From Galaxea fascicularis (taxonomy: Eukaryota; Cnidaria; Anthozoa; Scleractinia; Euphylliidae), in assembly GCA_948470475.1 (NCBI GenBank), contig OX419346.1, positions 124,001-188,000 of the forward strand: a stretch of 64,000 bases of DNA, read 5' to 3'. This document shows, piece by piece, positions 1-12,231 of this stretch. Every line of letters begins with the position of its first letter. The first letter of the stretch is position 1. The position numbers and the translations under genes were made by a program. Below the pieces are notes generated by a model. It was not told where the DNA came from, did no database searches, and saw only the letters and a list, made by a program, of their open reading frames with translations.

Positions 1-3000
1 GCCAAATTCATTACCGTATTCTGGAACAAAGGAAAACAAAAATCAAATTAGTTTAAAAACTTTTAAACCAGTAAAAAATCTCAACATATTCAGTTTATCC
101 ATGCTAATATCATTGCCTGTCGTCCTTTATTTCCCTTCTCCGCGAATCTGACCTTTTCCGCAAACGGAATGGTTTTATTTGTGATATGCAAGCAAACATC
201 AGTGCTACCTCGGTGAGATTAGGACGCCATACAGGCACAGAGGACAAACGCAAACAAAAAAAAGCAAAAGCCACGAAAACAAAACATTGGCCTGTTAGCT
301 TAGCCGAGCTGATCTATTATTGTCTTTCTACTCAATTTGGCTCCTGTGACAGTATGTATTTTTCATTATTGCAAAGTTTACATTGCCGGGTGCTTTTTGA
401 TTACTACTTACAGATCTATATGCGACAAATTTTCTCGCACTAAAACAGAGCCAACTGCACTAAGAAATGGAATATATATCTGATAAGCAAGATGATGTGG
501 GTAAAGTATATTAATTCCAACGTTTTAGTTGCCGGTTTAGCTGGGCGGCCATTGGGTACGCCCGACAAATAGAGGCACACATACAGTCTTCAATCATCAA
601 GATATGGCAATACGCTCGGTTGTTTTTTAAGAAAAACAATTACTTTTTTGGCACTTTTTGACGATAGGAAGTGGTTACAGTATAAACATCTTACAGCTAA
701 TAAAGTGTCTCGTATCTTACATGTAACTGGTGCAGAGTACATGTCTGCTGAAGAACTGTTACGTGTATTCTGCCTTCAACATTAGCGGACAGAAGTATAA
801 CCTGATACTTTTCAGCCGGATACCTGTGCTTTACAGGCCACCCAATCTATCAATCTGACCCTTGTGCTATTATTACCAGGGCAAATGTTTTCCTCAACCC
901 ACTTGAGTATTTACTTTAAAAGCAGTTTAACTTGACCTGTTTTGGCCATTTTTTCAAGGCACATGTCTTTCCGAAAAGACAAGTCTTCGTGTTTCATTCG
1001 CCTTTATACAAGGCGCCACAATCGGCACATGCCTGCTTCGCTTAAATTGTCATCAGTCGCTATTTAGACTGTATGGGAGTGGTGGGAAAAACTCTGACCT
1101 TGGCAATTTATGAAACTAGAGAAACAACCGGCAGTGCTGTGTGCTTTAGTTTTCAACACCTTTACTAATGGAATAGCAATGACACTGTCTGTTTATGCTT
1201 TGACTGATTGCAAAACTCAACAAAACTATAACTTAAGAATGAATACCACTGCATACAGTAGATGAAACCGGCCTTGGTTCTTTTGCTATTGTCCCTGGAG
1301 CGAAGGCCGGGTTGTTTCAAATAACTTTGCTTGTTGATCTGTAGTTACAGTGTAGAGTGTTTGTTTAATTGCCTCAGCGTTGTTTTTTATCAGTTTTTGT
1401 CCTCTTAAGTACTTAGCCTCTTACGCAGTGGTTTCAGTTTAGTTTACTATTACCCTCGTCAAGAAGAGTAATACGACTCCCCTAAACACGACTGCAAGTT
1501 GGGGAAACTAAATATCATGCACTTTTCGCCAAACCACATATGCCAAAATAAATAAGATAATTAGATCAATTATTCGTTACTGCATTTTCTTAACTGGTTA
1601 TGATTACAGTCGTGTTTTGATTTAAACAAAAAATTGAGAATAAATGGATGCTATCGCTAACTATTGTTACAGGGGGATAAATCCGGCTAAATTTCTCTTT
1701 ACCGAACCTACTTTTGCTATACTTTTTATTCTTCAGTTGTTTTAGTTATCATTCTTTTCGATCTATCTTGCTTGTATTTGACTGTATTCAATTTTTCAAC
1801 AAACTTAAATTTGCCTTGAGTACGCCATCACTTCTCGACATCAGATAGCAATGTTAGCTGTTTATACCGTCAGTCTTCGTCACTATTGCCGTTTCTTTAA
1901 TTGTTTATATTAAGCGTGTTTCTCGATAAAAATGGGAAAATCCCCATTCACAACACTTCGTGGATTACATACGTTTACCGATCATCGATCATAACAACAG
2001 TAAGCTTGAATAGCAGCCAAGGGCCCCTGAATGACTCCCCTCCGATCAGTTCCGGGGCGGGCTTGATTGATGGTCGATGGAACCCTTCCCAGTATCATCC
2101 CTCACTTTTCAAATGCAGACAACAACCACATGAACTTCATAACTCCACTCGTCAACAGCAGCTAAAACTAACCCTAACTAACACAACTACTCACTCAGAC
2201 CTCGAATATCACAACCTAAATAACATGTTTGGGTCTGCGAGATGCGAGGACCGGAAGGTAATCCAAGGCACTCGACCAAAGGAACCGAAACACACCCACA
2301 GTGGATACATAGGAAGATTAACGATCATATTTAGAGGATTAAAGACAGATTACAGTCTCGTGGTGGTCTAGGGCAATTAAGCTCAGTGAGAATTGCCGGT
2401 CAAACACGTGGATCGAAAGAAACAAGATGAAAAAGCCAAATAACTCTACGGCTGACTTGCAGTCAAAACTCCGGGTTAATCTAAACATCTGTAAGAAACA
2501 CATGAAGGTCGGAAATTATTTGGTAACGCAACCAAAGAGACAACACACTGAAAACACTAATAATAGGTCAATGATCGCTTGTAAAGCAGTTCTCATTTGG
2601 TGTATTTGGATTCTAGAGGTCAATTTTTAAGTTGCAGAACTCTGTAATAATTATAATTTTAGAAAAACCGGAATCCCATGGCCTTATCACAAAGACGGTG
2701 AGCTCAGTATTTGACTCACCAAACTGACGGTGTTTTTTTTGTTCCGAGAGAACAAAGAAGTTGAGTTTTCGCTTTTCTGGCTCATGATGCCATTTGAGTA
2801 GGTTCAGAAATCCTGTTTCAGAAAATAAAATCCGAAAATCTGAAGCGATTATCAAAATGCCTTCTGACGGCCGGAAGCTCTTCTCTAATCCAGCATCAGG
2901 CCCCTGTGGATGTACATCACGGTGGCATCGCCAATTTTGACTGGTCTTCTTGTGGAGCGTTAAAATACCGCATAAACTTTCGATAAATCCAGTGTTACGC

Positions 3001-3809
3001 ACACAAGGTCACACTGACTTTAAGAGTTCTTTGACTCAACAGTGAACCTAGCTAATTGATCAAATGATCGAGGGGCAGATAGTCGGGATGGATAGAATAT
3101 CGGGACTTGCGAAAGTTTTCATACAATCACGCTGAACAGGTTATGAAACTACCGTCTTTATCCTAATCGAGCACGAAAATCAGTTTCGATGCCAGTGCAG
3201 CCTTTGGAGACTCAGTGGCAGAGTATTAGAGGTTATAATTTTCAACGGAGAAAATATGGACAACAGCCCTCACCGATTTTTTTCCCTTTTTTTTATATCC
3301 TCTTCCACCAATATCTGCATTGTTTGGCACCAGACGAGGCGGCGTCCCGCCTCAATTCCTTCTCGTTCCTTATGCTAGATTTCAAAATTGGATTGCGGTT
3401 AGCCAACACACTGGTGGACCTTAAGAGATGAGGAGGACTGAATACTAAAAGGGGTCTAATTTGGTATGTTGCCCAGATTGTGAGATAACTGGATGCAAAC
3501 ACGGCAGGTGTATTTGCACTGATCTCAGTGGCATCATGATTAATATCAGAGAATGAGTTGCCAAAGTCAACAAGGAGCGGCAACTGCGCAGTGAAATAGC
3601 ACGTCCAGCAGATTGGTCATTTATCATCTTTTTTAGGATACGAAAGAACCATTTTTTCTCGATTTATGCACGAAACCAGAAGCCGGCTCAGTATATGCAA
3701 CAGGAGACTATTGCGTTCATGAATTATCTTTTCACAGAGCCATTTCAGATCAGAACTGAGAAAGAAACTCGCATGTTCAGTTCAAGTCTACTGTATTCAT
3801 AGTACCACC
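1..3809. other. Non-coding stretch, no gene recognised
   Basis: I see no recognisable gene here. Several short open frames exist on both strands (the longest run at 1901-2371 on + and 2613-3002 on -), but their translations show no domain, signal peptide, splice context or repeat pattern I can name. The stretch is AT-rich and lacks obvious tandem or inverted repeats. The last few hundred bases probably include the promoter and 5' UTR of the GPCR that starts at 3810. Confidence 0.5.
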
Positions 3810-4664
3810 ATGTACTACAGCTACGCTTATTACACTTCAGCTATTATCGCCATCTTGTGTCCGGTTGCAGTAGTTGGAAACGTTCTCGTTCTGGCTGCGG
3901 TATACAGGAACTCTTCTCTCAGGACACCTTTTTACATTCTACTTGCTTGCTTGGCTTTCACGGACTTAAGCACTGGGATTATAACCCAACCTCTTTATGT
4001 TTCCGTTGACTTCCTCTACCTCACAAAACATCAGTTAAACATGATACTGAACGCTGTTGCTTATGGATGCACTACTTTCTTTAGTTCCATGACAGTTTGG
4101 ATTCTAACAGTCATGTCGGTCGAACGTTGGCTTCAAATGACTCACCGATCTTTGGTAACAGCAAGGAAAACGTATTTCAGTGTTGCAGTTCTGCTGCTTA
4201 TCGCCGGCCCGGTAACTGGCTACCATGTTGTTTTTGCCACTAGAGGAACACATGCACTTCAATCAAATATTCTTATCGTTTCAGTGTTATCAATTTGCCT
4301 TATAACAACCTCAGTGTTTTACTTCAAAGTTTTCAGGTTAGTGAAACGTCATCAGCAACGAATACGAGCCAATGAATACAATCAAAATTTTGGACAAGCA
4401 GCAATTGACTTTGCTAAATACAAGAAATCATTCTTCACGATTCTATATATGGTCGCAGTTTTTTATTTGAGTTATGTGCCTATTTGTATTGCTACGGTGT
4501 TAGATCAACTTTTGAACAACCCAGAATTTGTCGATCCATTCTTTGACATCGCAATGTTGTTTGTATTTTTGTCTTCTTCACTAAATCCTCTTCTTTACGT
4601 GTGGAGAATGAGAGATGTTAGGAGTGCAGTTGAGCAACTAGTCAAACAAATATTCCGTCAGTAA
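3810..4664 (+). CDS. Class A (rhodopsin-type) G-protein-coupled receptor, single exon
   Basis: Intronless gene of 284 residues encoding a seven-pass plasma-membrane receptor; the ligand cannot be read from sequence. TM1 carries GNVLVL (N1.50), TM2 LACLAFTDL (D2.50), the end of TM3 reads VERW in place of DRY, and TM7 holds SSSLNPLLYVW (NPxxY). The N-terminus before TM1 is very short (about 8 residues). The C-terminal tail after TM7 is about 20 residues. Two usual class A marks are missing: no cysteine at the top of TM3 (position 3.25) and no CWxP in TM6, which instead reads AVFYLSYVP. The same pattern of losses occurs in lineage-specific, intronless cnidarian receptors. The start is preceded by accaccATG, a good initiation context. 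It stands alone, not in an obvious receptor array, although a decayed receptor fragment lies at 28.4 kb. Confidence 0.88.
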   Translation: MYYSYAYYTSAIIAILCPVAVVGNVLVLAAVYRNSSLRTPFYILLACLAFTDLSTGIITQPLYVSVDFLYLTKHQLNMILNAVAYGCTTFFSSMTVWILTVMSVERWLQMTHRSLVTARKTYFSVAVLLLIAGPVTGYHVVFATRGTHALQSNILIVSVLSICLITTSVFYFKVFRLVKRHQQRIRANEYNQNFGQAAIDFAKYKKSFFTILYMVAVFYLSYVPICIATVLDQLLNNPEFVDPFFDIAMLFVFLSSSLNPLLYVWRMRDVRSAVEQLVKQIFRQ

Positions 4665-5417
4665 AGGGGTTGACCTGAGAGTTTTTGAAGTCCGAACTTC
4701 CTTCAGTCTCAAGCACAGACTGAAGTGTGCGATCAATGAAGTAATGTTAAAAACTTCGCGATGATTGTTGCATGCCGTGTGGTCAGTTTGATTAAATTAA
4801 ATTCGACAACATTGATATCAATAAGCTGAATTTCCTTTCAATGCGCAGATTATAAATATTCACAACTGACTGTACAGCATCAAAAATTCCATAAAACTGA
4901 AAAAAAAAAACGTTTTCTCCCAGTATATTGCATTTCAATTTCTATTTTTTCTGCAGTTGGTGTAGTTATAATTAATTGTAGAAAAGAATGTCACTCAAGC
5001 ACGAGTTAGTGATTTTCGAAATCAAATGCTTTGGGTCTACATGTAATCTACGAGCATAACAAAGAGAAAATAAAGAAGACCTTCGGGAGGCCAGTGACAA
5101 AATGACGGCTTTTGATATTAGATTTAATTTTCGCAATAGATTCGATTCTTCCTACCAGGCACTTGCCAAGTTGCCATGCACTTAAATCAATAAATGACTC
5201 GGTAAAAATTCCTTGACGGAGTCGAAATTGTTTTTAAATCCCGACGAAGAAGCTGAATTTTAAATGTTTAGGTGAGATGGTGAAGTGAAAAGCACTGAGT
5301 TCGCGAAGATACACAGGACACCCTGCCATGCGTTGTTTAATTTGCCTACTTTTTTTCAGATCACTGTCCATCACGTCTGATATATTGCTTTATCATTACC
5401 TCGACGCTGTTAATGAC
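4665..5417. other. Non-coding 3' flank of the GPCR
   Basis: AT-rich sequence with no open frame that I can link to a gene. A poly-A-like run near 4900 (gaaaaaaaaaa) is present. Nothing else stands out before the MITE at 5418. Confidence 0.5.
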
Positions 5418-5628
5418 TTTATGACACCCATTTGGAAATCACTCGTCATTCATGAAATCTGATTGGCTCTCGACAGTGCAATTTATTCCCAAATTGCACC
5501 GTTTTTTGCTCTAAATCACATCCTTATATAAAGCCCATCAAAATTCAAAACTGGTTTTCCTGAAGTGAACATTAAATAAACGTTACTATTGACAAAAACC
5601 TGTATGATTTCAAAATGGGTGTAATAAA
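5418..5628. mobile_element. 211-bp MITE, intact copy (family 1)
   Basis: Short non-coding element with terminal inverted repeats of about 25 bp. The left end (5418-5442) reads tttatgacacccatttgg then aaatcac; the right end (5604-5628) is its imperfect reverse complement ending gggtgtaataaa. A second copy of the same family lies at 61267-61944 and aligns with it along its whole length except for an insertion. This copy is therefore the empty-site reference for the nested insertion there. No coding capacity. Confidence 0.8.
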
Positions 5629-5630
5629 GT

Positions 5631-5771
5631 GGTAATTGAACTTCGTGTCGTGTAATTTTGGTCTAAAATCATACTTGTGATTTCAAATCGAACTCGCGCT
5701 GCGCGCTCGTTCGATTTTGAAATCACGCGTATGATTTCAGACCAAATTGCACTCCACTCAGTTCAATTACC
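5631..5771. repeat. 141-bp foldback (long inverted repeat)
   Basis: Two arms of about 68 bp begin ggtaattgaac and end gttcaattacc and meet near 5697-5705 in a GCGC-rich centre (gcgctgcgcgc). The arms share gatttcaaa with the neighbouring MITE, which it follows after 2 bp. It may be a related foldback element or a rearranged end of the same family. Confidence 0.75.
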
Positions 5772-8589
5772 ATTATTTATCCGTTGATGGATTTTGCTAT
5801 GATCACCTGAATGCGTATTGGCTCGATGAATGGGTTTTTTTATTTCAGTAATTTGAGATGAAAGCTTCAAATATCCATAGTAAATTATCCAAGTTAAGCC
5901 GGAGCGTGAAATCCTGTCGGAATGGCAAAGAAAATTAATCGCGTCTTATTCCAAACGTTTATTTTGTGGCTACATGTTCAATCCGCATCAAGACCGGCTG
6001 TTTCTTTTTCAACCAAACTACAAAAAATTCGATTATACATCATCAACCCCCACCTCTCCGCCCAGAAAAAAGACCCCCAGATGTTTGACCAAGCAAATAC
6101 ATCAAAGCCTCAGTCTTAGATTTTCACCTTTGCTTCAAGTGTCGACTGCTGTGTGAGCATCTTTGAGTTAAAAACACTTCCATCTAAATTAAGCATAAGG
6201 GGGCAAAAACTAAGAAAAGAGAAGGCCAGTCAGTAGTTCCATTGATGTTACGACACTTAAGTGTGCGAAATGCTGGCAAGCCTGTGCTACGTAAATTATT
6301 TCGTTTGTTGTGCAGTCGTAGGCCGTAAACCATGTTTCAGACGCCTGCGAGAACATGTAGCCCCATAAACGCAATAGTGGCCAGGATTTCACTTGTTTTG
6401 AAGTAACGTTCGAAGCGAACTTTACATTTCCCTCCAAACACTTGGTTTTGTTTTACGGTAACTGGTCCGCTTAGCATCAGATTTATAACGTCTTTTCTCC
6501 TGTTTAATTAAAGCTGACCTATCGTCAGTGGTCGATCCTTCTTGTTTTATTTGGTCGGTTGACAGTGTCATAGTGGACTTGAAACGAATCCAAAAGGGGA
6601 GTGCGAGTGCGTGGGGTGATGGGAAGGAGAAAAGTCCTTTCCCGTCGTCCCTTTCGTGTCAACCTCGTACAGGGACAGCCAAACTGGACTGGGGACGAAT
6701 CATGCACCACTCCCGCGCAAATACTTCAAGTGAATTTTGGAAACATTTGGCACCAATCTCTGTAATGGGTCAAAAGTATGATGGATTCATGGTCAGGTAG
6801 CTCAAGAAAAAATTAAACCAGCCGTTTTGTTAAGGACGCTAGTTTAATCTTTGTTAATTATGCAGCATTCCACAAAAATTTAATGTCAGTTTAGTATTGA
6901 AATATGTCTAAATAATGACCTTGCCTTTTCACAACGACAGTGAAATAAACTATCAAAAAGTCTTTCCTTGTTCTGCAAGCTTCTTTTTATCCGGTAAAAA
7001 TACTTGTCAGTAAACCTGGCACAAATTCTGATGAGGTCCTTAATTTCTACCTAAACACCAGGGGTTTTTTTGTTGCAAGTCCGGTACCTACAAAAGGGAA
7101 TGCAGATCAGGTCGTCAATTTAGTGTAATAATAAACATTAATTGAATTCTACGATCAACTCCTTAACTATAACATTGCCGAAATTTCGTACCAGTGGAAA
7201 AGATGGAAAACATTTCAAAAAACACAACACAGCGTTTGAGTTTAGAAAGCTTGTTTCGGATCCTTCAGTATCCATGGTCAGTTCAGAGATGTTTACAACT
7301 CCGAAATACAAAGTTGCTGTGTTTTGAAAATGTTTCCAAGGAAATTATTTGTTTATAGTCTTGCTTTTTCAATAAAACAACTTCAAACTCTCTGACAGCA
7401 TCATAAAGGCAAAAGGATTTACCCATAATTTATATCCTGATGATGCCGTAGATCGGCGAAAGCTTGCAACAAAAACTATAAACTATAAACTGAGTTTGGG
7501 AGTTTCTTGGGCACTTCGTATTCCGGGGAATATCAGCTGTACTGAAACAAGCGAAATATCTGAATTTCTTTGTAGCCTTAGATTTGTATTCACCAAGGAT
7601 AAAATTTGGACTTTCATAACAACTAATCTGATAAAATCTGAAAACACTACCGTTCCCTACCGTTACAAAATAATGAAATAAAATAAACTCGTCTCATTGC
7701 ATTTGCAATTTTGTGGTGACATAAAATATGGCTTAATATGGAGTCCAAAGATAATTAAGCTTAAAGCCAATAACGGAGTGTATTAACATTATTTTTAAAT
7801 CGTGACAAAGGGTTCTCATTAAGTCCCGGCCGCCGGCTTAAAAACCAGGTACATCGAATTCTGAGCAGCCTACTTTCATGAAATAGCATGTGTCTAAGTT
7901 GTGAAGAGTAATAGAAACTCTAATTGTCAGCCGTCTACTTAATAAAACAAGCTGTCTACTACCTGAATTACTGAGAACCCTGTGACATAAGAATCAATAC
8001 TAACAACTTAAGGGCGAGCGCTGGACCAGAAGTGGTCATAGTAATCCCCATCAATGTGACTGTTTCACAGGACAAACAAGAAGCTTACTTTCATTTCAAA
8101 CCAGGATGAATAACATCTTTCATGATATATCACCTAAGTCAGCAATTCTTTATACAAACTTTTAAGATTTCAGTTGTAATCATTAACAATGATAATATTA
8201 TGAGAATTACCATATTTGTACAGGAATTTACTTACGGACTCAAAACTATGAATAGCTTAAATTAGGCCACCTTCAACTCCACTGAAATTATATAACCAAT
8301 TAAGCAGTGACAGTGAATAGTATTCATCAACCCATTATATGCAAAAAAGGCAATGAGATGTTATAAAATCTGTTCTAATATTACATTACCTATTGAAGTA
8401 ACTTGTCCTGGCTGCTGGAATCATCAGAAATGGAAACCAACAAAGAAATTTTTTGTGCTGAATATTACCAGGAGAGTTAAATGTACATAATATCAGGATA
8501 CAAAGTGCCCATATAACATCCTGAGAACACACCAACATAAGAATAACAAGCTCTTACTATTAGCACTAAGTCATTTACAAAACTACCTA
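5772..8589. other. Non-coding intergenic stretch
   Basis: No gene recognised. Short open frames on both strands around 6210-6800 are antiparallel overlaps with no family signature. A hammerhead-like motif at 7435-7466 is listed separately. The final part of the region is the 3' flank of the LAP2-like gene on the minus strand. Confidence 0.45.
7435..7466 (+). ncRNA. Hammerhead-ribozyme-like core motif (weak)
   Basis: The sequence holds CTGATGA, then a 4-bp stem GCCG/CGGC with loop TAGAT, then GAAAGC. This is the order of conserved elements in a hammerhead ribozyme (CUGAUGA, stem II, GAAA). One extra T lies between CTGATGA and the stem, and I could not define helices I and III. Hammerhead motifs are known in Penelope-like retroelements of invertebrates, so this could be a decayed retroelement end, or chance. 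Confidence 0.25.
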
Positions 8590-11500
8590 TCACTTCTTCA
8601 TGAGTGTCTTTCCATTCGTTATTTCATGATGAGGTACTTCCTCCATAAGGTAATACACTAAAAATGCTGTAAAACCTAGAAAAACTAAAACAGCAAGTAA
8701 AATTTGAACATGTGGGCCAAAGATGCTGGATTCTTCCTGTGCAGACTCTGTAGGCTTCACTGCTACAATTTCAATAGAATCTGTTTGCTCAAGACCCTTT
8801 GCCATTTCACTTTTGTTTTCACTGTGCATTTTCCTTGATTCTTGCTTCGCTGTATTTGTTCTTGTTGCCAGTCTTTTCCTAGGCGTTGACTTTGCTGGGG
8901 TTGATCTGTAAGATGGGGAAGGCATCTTATGGGGCAGAGAGTCATCCTGGTCTGAAAAAGGAGAAATGTAGGAACTTACAAACAACAGAGAAAATTCATG
9001 AGAATTCAAGATGTTCAGCAGCAGTACTTACCTTGCTGATCATGTTTGTAGTCCAGTTGCTCAACCATCTCTACTTCAAGCTCATCTGTTGATGCATCAT
9101 TAACATCATTTTCATCAGAAATGTCTGCATTTTCCTTTCTTTGTGGTTTTGTTGGTGATGCCTTGGTCTGTTTTAGTGAGAGTTTCGTAATTCGAGGAGC
9201 AGAAGGAGCTTGCAATTCTTCAGTCAGCAACTTAGCTAAAATGATTGAGAGAATCAAAATTTCACATCACATACATGTGTAACTTTGGAAGACAGTGAAA
9301 ACAGATTGTAACTGTACAGCATGAGTGTTCAGTGCAGGTAGGAAGCTTTAGTGAAATAAATAACAAACCACTGCAAGGAAAATGCTGTAGTAGAAAAATG
9401 ATAAAAATTAGTAGCAAGAATGAGAAGAAAAACTTGCACCTATGTTGCAGAAATAGGGACCCAAACAAAATGTGAACAAGGTATCACTACTATACAAACT
9501 TAATTTTCTATTTTAAGAATAGTGCACATGGTGATAAAAGTGCAATTCCATTGCAGTAAATTGTGATAGCTTTAGATTAGAGTTTACTGTCTTCCATGTT
9601 GGATGTTAGAACAAACAAGCTGCACAATTTTGTGTATATGTGTATTCATTCCAAAAACGAATAATAAATTACATGTACGTCAGTCTGCAAATTGTAAACT
9701 AACAAGAGCATAAGAACGGTATCTTCTGTGGGCTTCCAGCAGAATTTAGCAGACATGTTGTTTGTGGCTGGTGACAAGTTGATGTTACACTTAAAACCAT
9801 AAGAGCATCATTTCCTCCTATTGATGTCACCTCTTGGGAAAAAAAATTAAAGATTTTTAATATTGTGGTTTTCCAGTACCTACATGTAAACCACTACCAA
9901 AGAAAAGTTTTTAGCTTTATTCAATGTAGGTTGTTAGTAGCAACTTAAACTTTTCAGATCCCCCTACTCGTGGAAGTTTCCAATGAAACCGTTACAGATA
10001 AATGTAACTTTTATGTCCCTGCTACAGAAAACTTTTCCTGTATGTCCTTCTGAACCTTTTTGCTTTATCAGTCTGTGTGCCAGGCCAGCTTTCTCAGATT
10101 GGTGATCTTAGACCCCACAGTACAATGAAACAATGCACAGACTTACCAAGTTTCTTCTGATAAAGTGCGCGAGTGGAATCATTAATTGGGCCAACTGTGG
10201 CTCCTAAAGATCTGAGTTGTCTGGCTAGATCACCATCAGACAAGGCTGTCACATCAAAGGGGAGACCACCTTTAACTCTTTTATTAATAACTATCTTTTG
10301 CTGTGGCTTTTGAGGGAGTCTCTGGTAATAAATGAAATGGATAAAAGTAATGTTGATGGCAACTTTTAAGTAATCTTGAAACATCTTTTGTTACCATTTG
10401 CCTTGAAATGACATAAACAAAACAACACAATTTTGCAAAATTAATGTGTAACTAGACCAAAATAACACAAACTCTGCTTGCCACTAGAAAAGGATATACT
10501 CCAATGCTGCACAGGACATCAACTCACCTTGCTCCAAGCAGGAAGCAAATTTTTACTCTGGCTCAAGTGACTATATTCTAAACGATCCCTGAAAAAATGA
10601 GGTTCATGTAGCACTTGCAGTCTGCAAATCTTCACGACTGTTAGGCATAAATGGGTCAACTTCAGGGAGTACTCACCGTAATACAGCTGTACATCTGTAC
10701 ATCATTCTTAACACTCATTATGAAGACTATGATTCATACAAGCTAAATAGTAAGGGGAACTTTTCACAAGCATTAATATTGAATTACACCAGACATAAAC
10801 CTCCAGCAGAACTAGACACCATTACATTCAGTTTTCCTGAAAGTGTACACCTGCAACCTTTTAAGTTAATTTGTCCTTCAAATTCTTAGAAAATCATTTA
10901 TAAGATTTTCAGACAAATGAAGGCAATAATCTAAAACTGACTCTCTATTAATTTCTCACTGCCTCTATAGTTTTCATACAATTGTGTCAGTGAAATCAGC
11001 TTTACCATAATTTTTGTCTACTGGTATTAAATCTTTTCCAAAAGAACGTGTTTGAGAACTGAGTTCCAACAAGTGAATTAGCAATCACCATGCTGGTTCA
11101 ATTTAAAACAGTACAAACAATTAACATCCTCAAACTGGGTGATTTCTAAATTTCTGTTATGTTTCAATTTCAATTTCATATTCAGACTTTACTTTAACAA
11201 ATTAGCACTACCTGACAGTACTGCTTCATAAAAGGCTCACAGTAATTAATTATACATTGCCAAAAGGAAAGCTCTTTTTAACGACATAAGGGAATCTGTG
11301 GAAGGACACTATTATAGGTTATTGTACAGTGTAATAACTGCAAAATATTGTGAATAAAAGACGTTGCCCCACAATCTTCTTACCTGATCGACAGGTGATG
11401 GCATTTTGAAATGCCTCAAGTTGAATTAAAAACAAACAGGCGATGCTATCTTCTGAAGGGCAGGAGCACAACAGAAACCCATGTACAGGCAAATAAAAAC

Positions 11501-12027
11501 GCATCCGAAATTTTCAGATGACAGAAAAAGACGGAAAGCGACCTAACAATCAAGGACTGTTCTTGCATCAAAACTTTAGCTTATTTCGCACGAAAGAAAA
11601 TTAACCCTTGGAACTCCTTGGTGTTAATTTGAAACAACAAAGCTGCACCTGCTACAACCACTTGAAACAGCAAATCGCAACAATTTTGAACGTGAAGGAA
11701 TCAACCGCCAAAACCGCAGACGCTAACTAAATTTAACCAGTCCCAAAAATCAAAACAGTAGAGCATGCTAAAATATTAACATAATCCTTCAGAATTAATT
11801 ATTGATGAAGTAAATACCTTGCTGGACTTCATCGGAGAGGATTCTGGCACTTCTTCCGATTCGCCCGAAGAAGATTCCTCATTTTGAGAAGTCAATTTCT
11901 CTAGGTACAAGTCAACATAGAATGCCTTTTTCTGATCCGCTTTCGGCAATGGGATACCATTGGCCTTTAGAGCACTCTTTAACCTTTCTTTTGTTAACAG
12001 ATGTGGTGCGTTTGAGAAAGATGACAT
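8590..12027 (-). CDS. TMPO: LAP2/thymopoietin-like inner nuclear membrane protein (LEM-like + LEM domains)
   Basis: Exons (-): 12027-11818, 10321-10147, 9235-9032, 8951-8590; phases 0/0, 1/1 and 1/1 agree. Exon 1 (70 codons) encodes a LEM-like domain with LLTKERLKSALKANGIPL and FYVDLYLEKLTSQN, matching the N-terminal DNA-binding LEM-like fold that typifies LAP2. Exon 2 encodes a true LEM domain (LSDGDLARQLRSLG, GPINDSTRALYQKKLG), the part that binds BAF. Next come acidic and basic linkers (STPRKRL), then one C-terminal membrane span (ILLAVLVFLGFTAFLVYYL) and a 17-residue tail. That is the topology of an inner nuclear membrane protein anchoring chromatin and lamina. The model gives about 316 residues. 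A further possible exon, 10588-10528, has good splice sites and an open frame, but its phase does not fit exon 1, so it is left out. Exon 1 lies 204 bp from the divergent DNAJC2 start. The assignment to LAP2 rather than emerin or MAN1 rests on the LEM-like domain. Confidence 0.78.
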
Positions 12028-12231
12028 TTCAAAAAAATGGCTAAGTTCACAAAATCAAATGACGGAAGACTTTCAAAACAAACTCAAGTAAGCACATTGC
12101 GTGAACTCGCGCAACTAGGTATGCGCATACACTGTGGCGTCAGCCGCTGATGTCGCGTGCTCGCGTTAATGCAAGATGGCGGAATGATTGCTTGAAACTT
12201 TATTGAATATACAAGCTTTTATCCATCCAAT
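12028..12231. promoter_or_regulatory. Bidirectional promoter, LAP2-like gene / DNAJC2
   Basis: Only 204 bp separate the two divergent start codons, and the segment is richer in CpG than its surroundings. It contains the palindrome tatgcgcata (12120-12129, NRF1-like), an ETS-like cggaag (12062-12067) and caagatggcgga (12172-12183), a match to the YY1 core common at housekeeping starts. The ATG within that last motif opens a three-codon upstream frame (12175-12186, atg gcg gaa tga) before the DNAJC2 start at 12232. No TATA box is visible. Confidence 0.6.

Noticed and set aside
1901..2371. 156-codon open frame as a gene
   Set aside because: No domain, low-complexity composition, no conserved motif and no splice context; probably chance.
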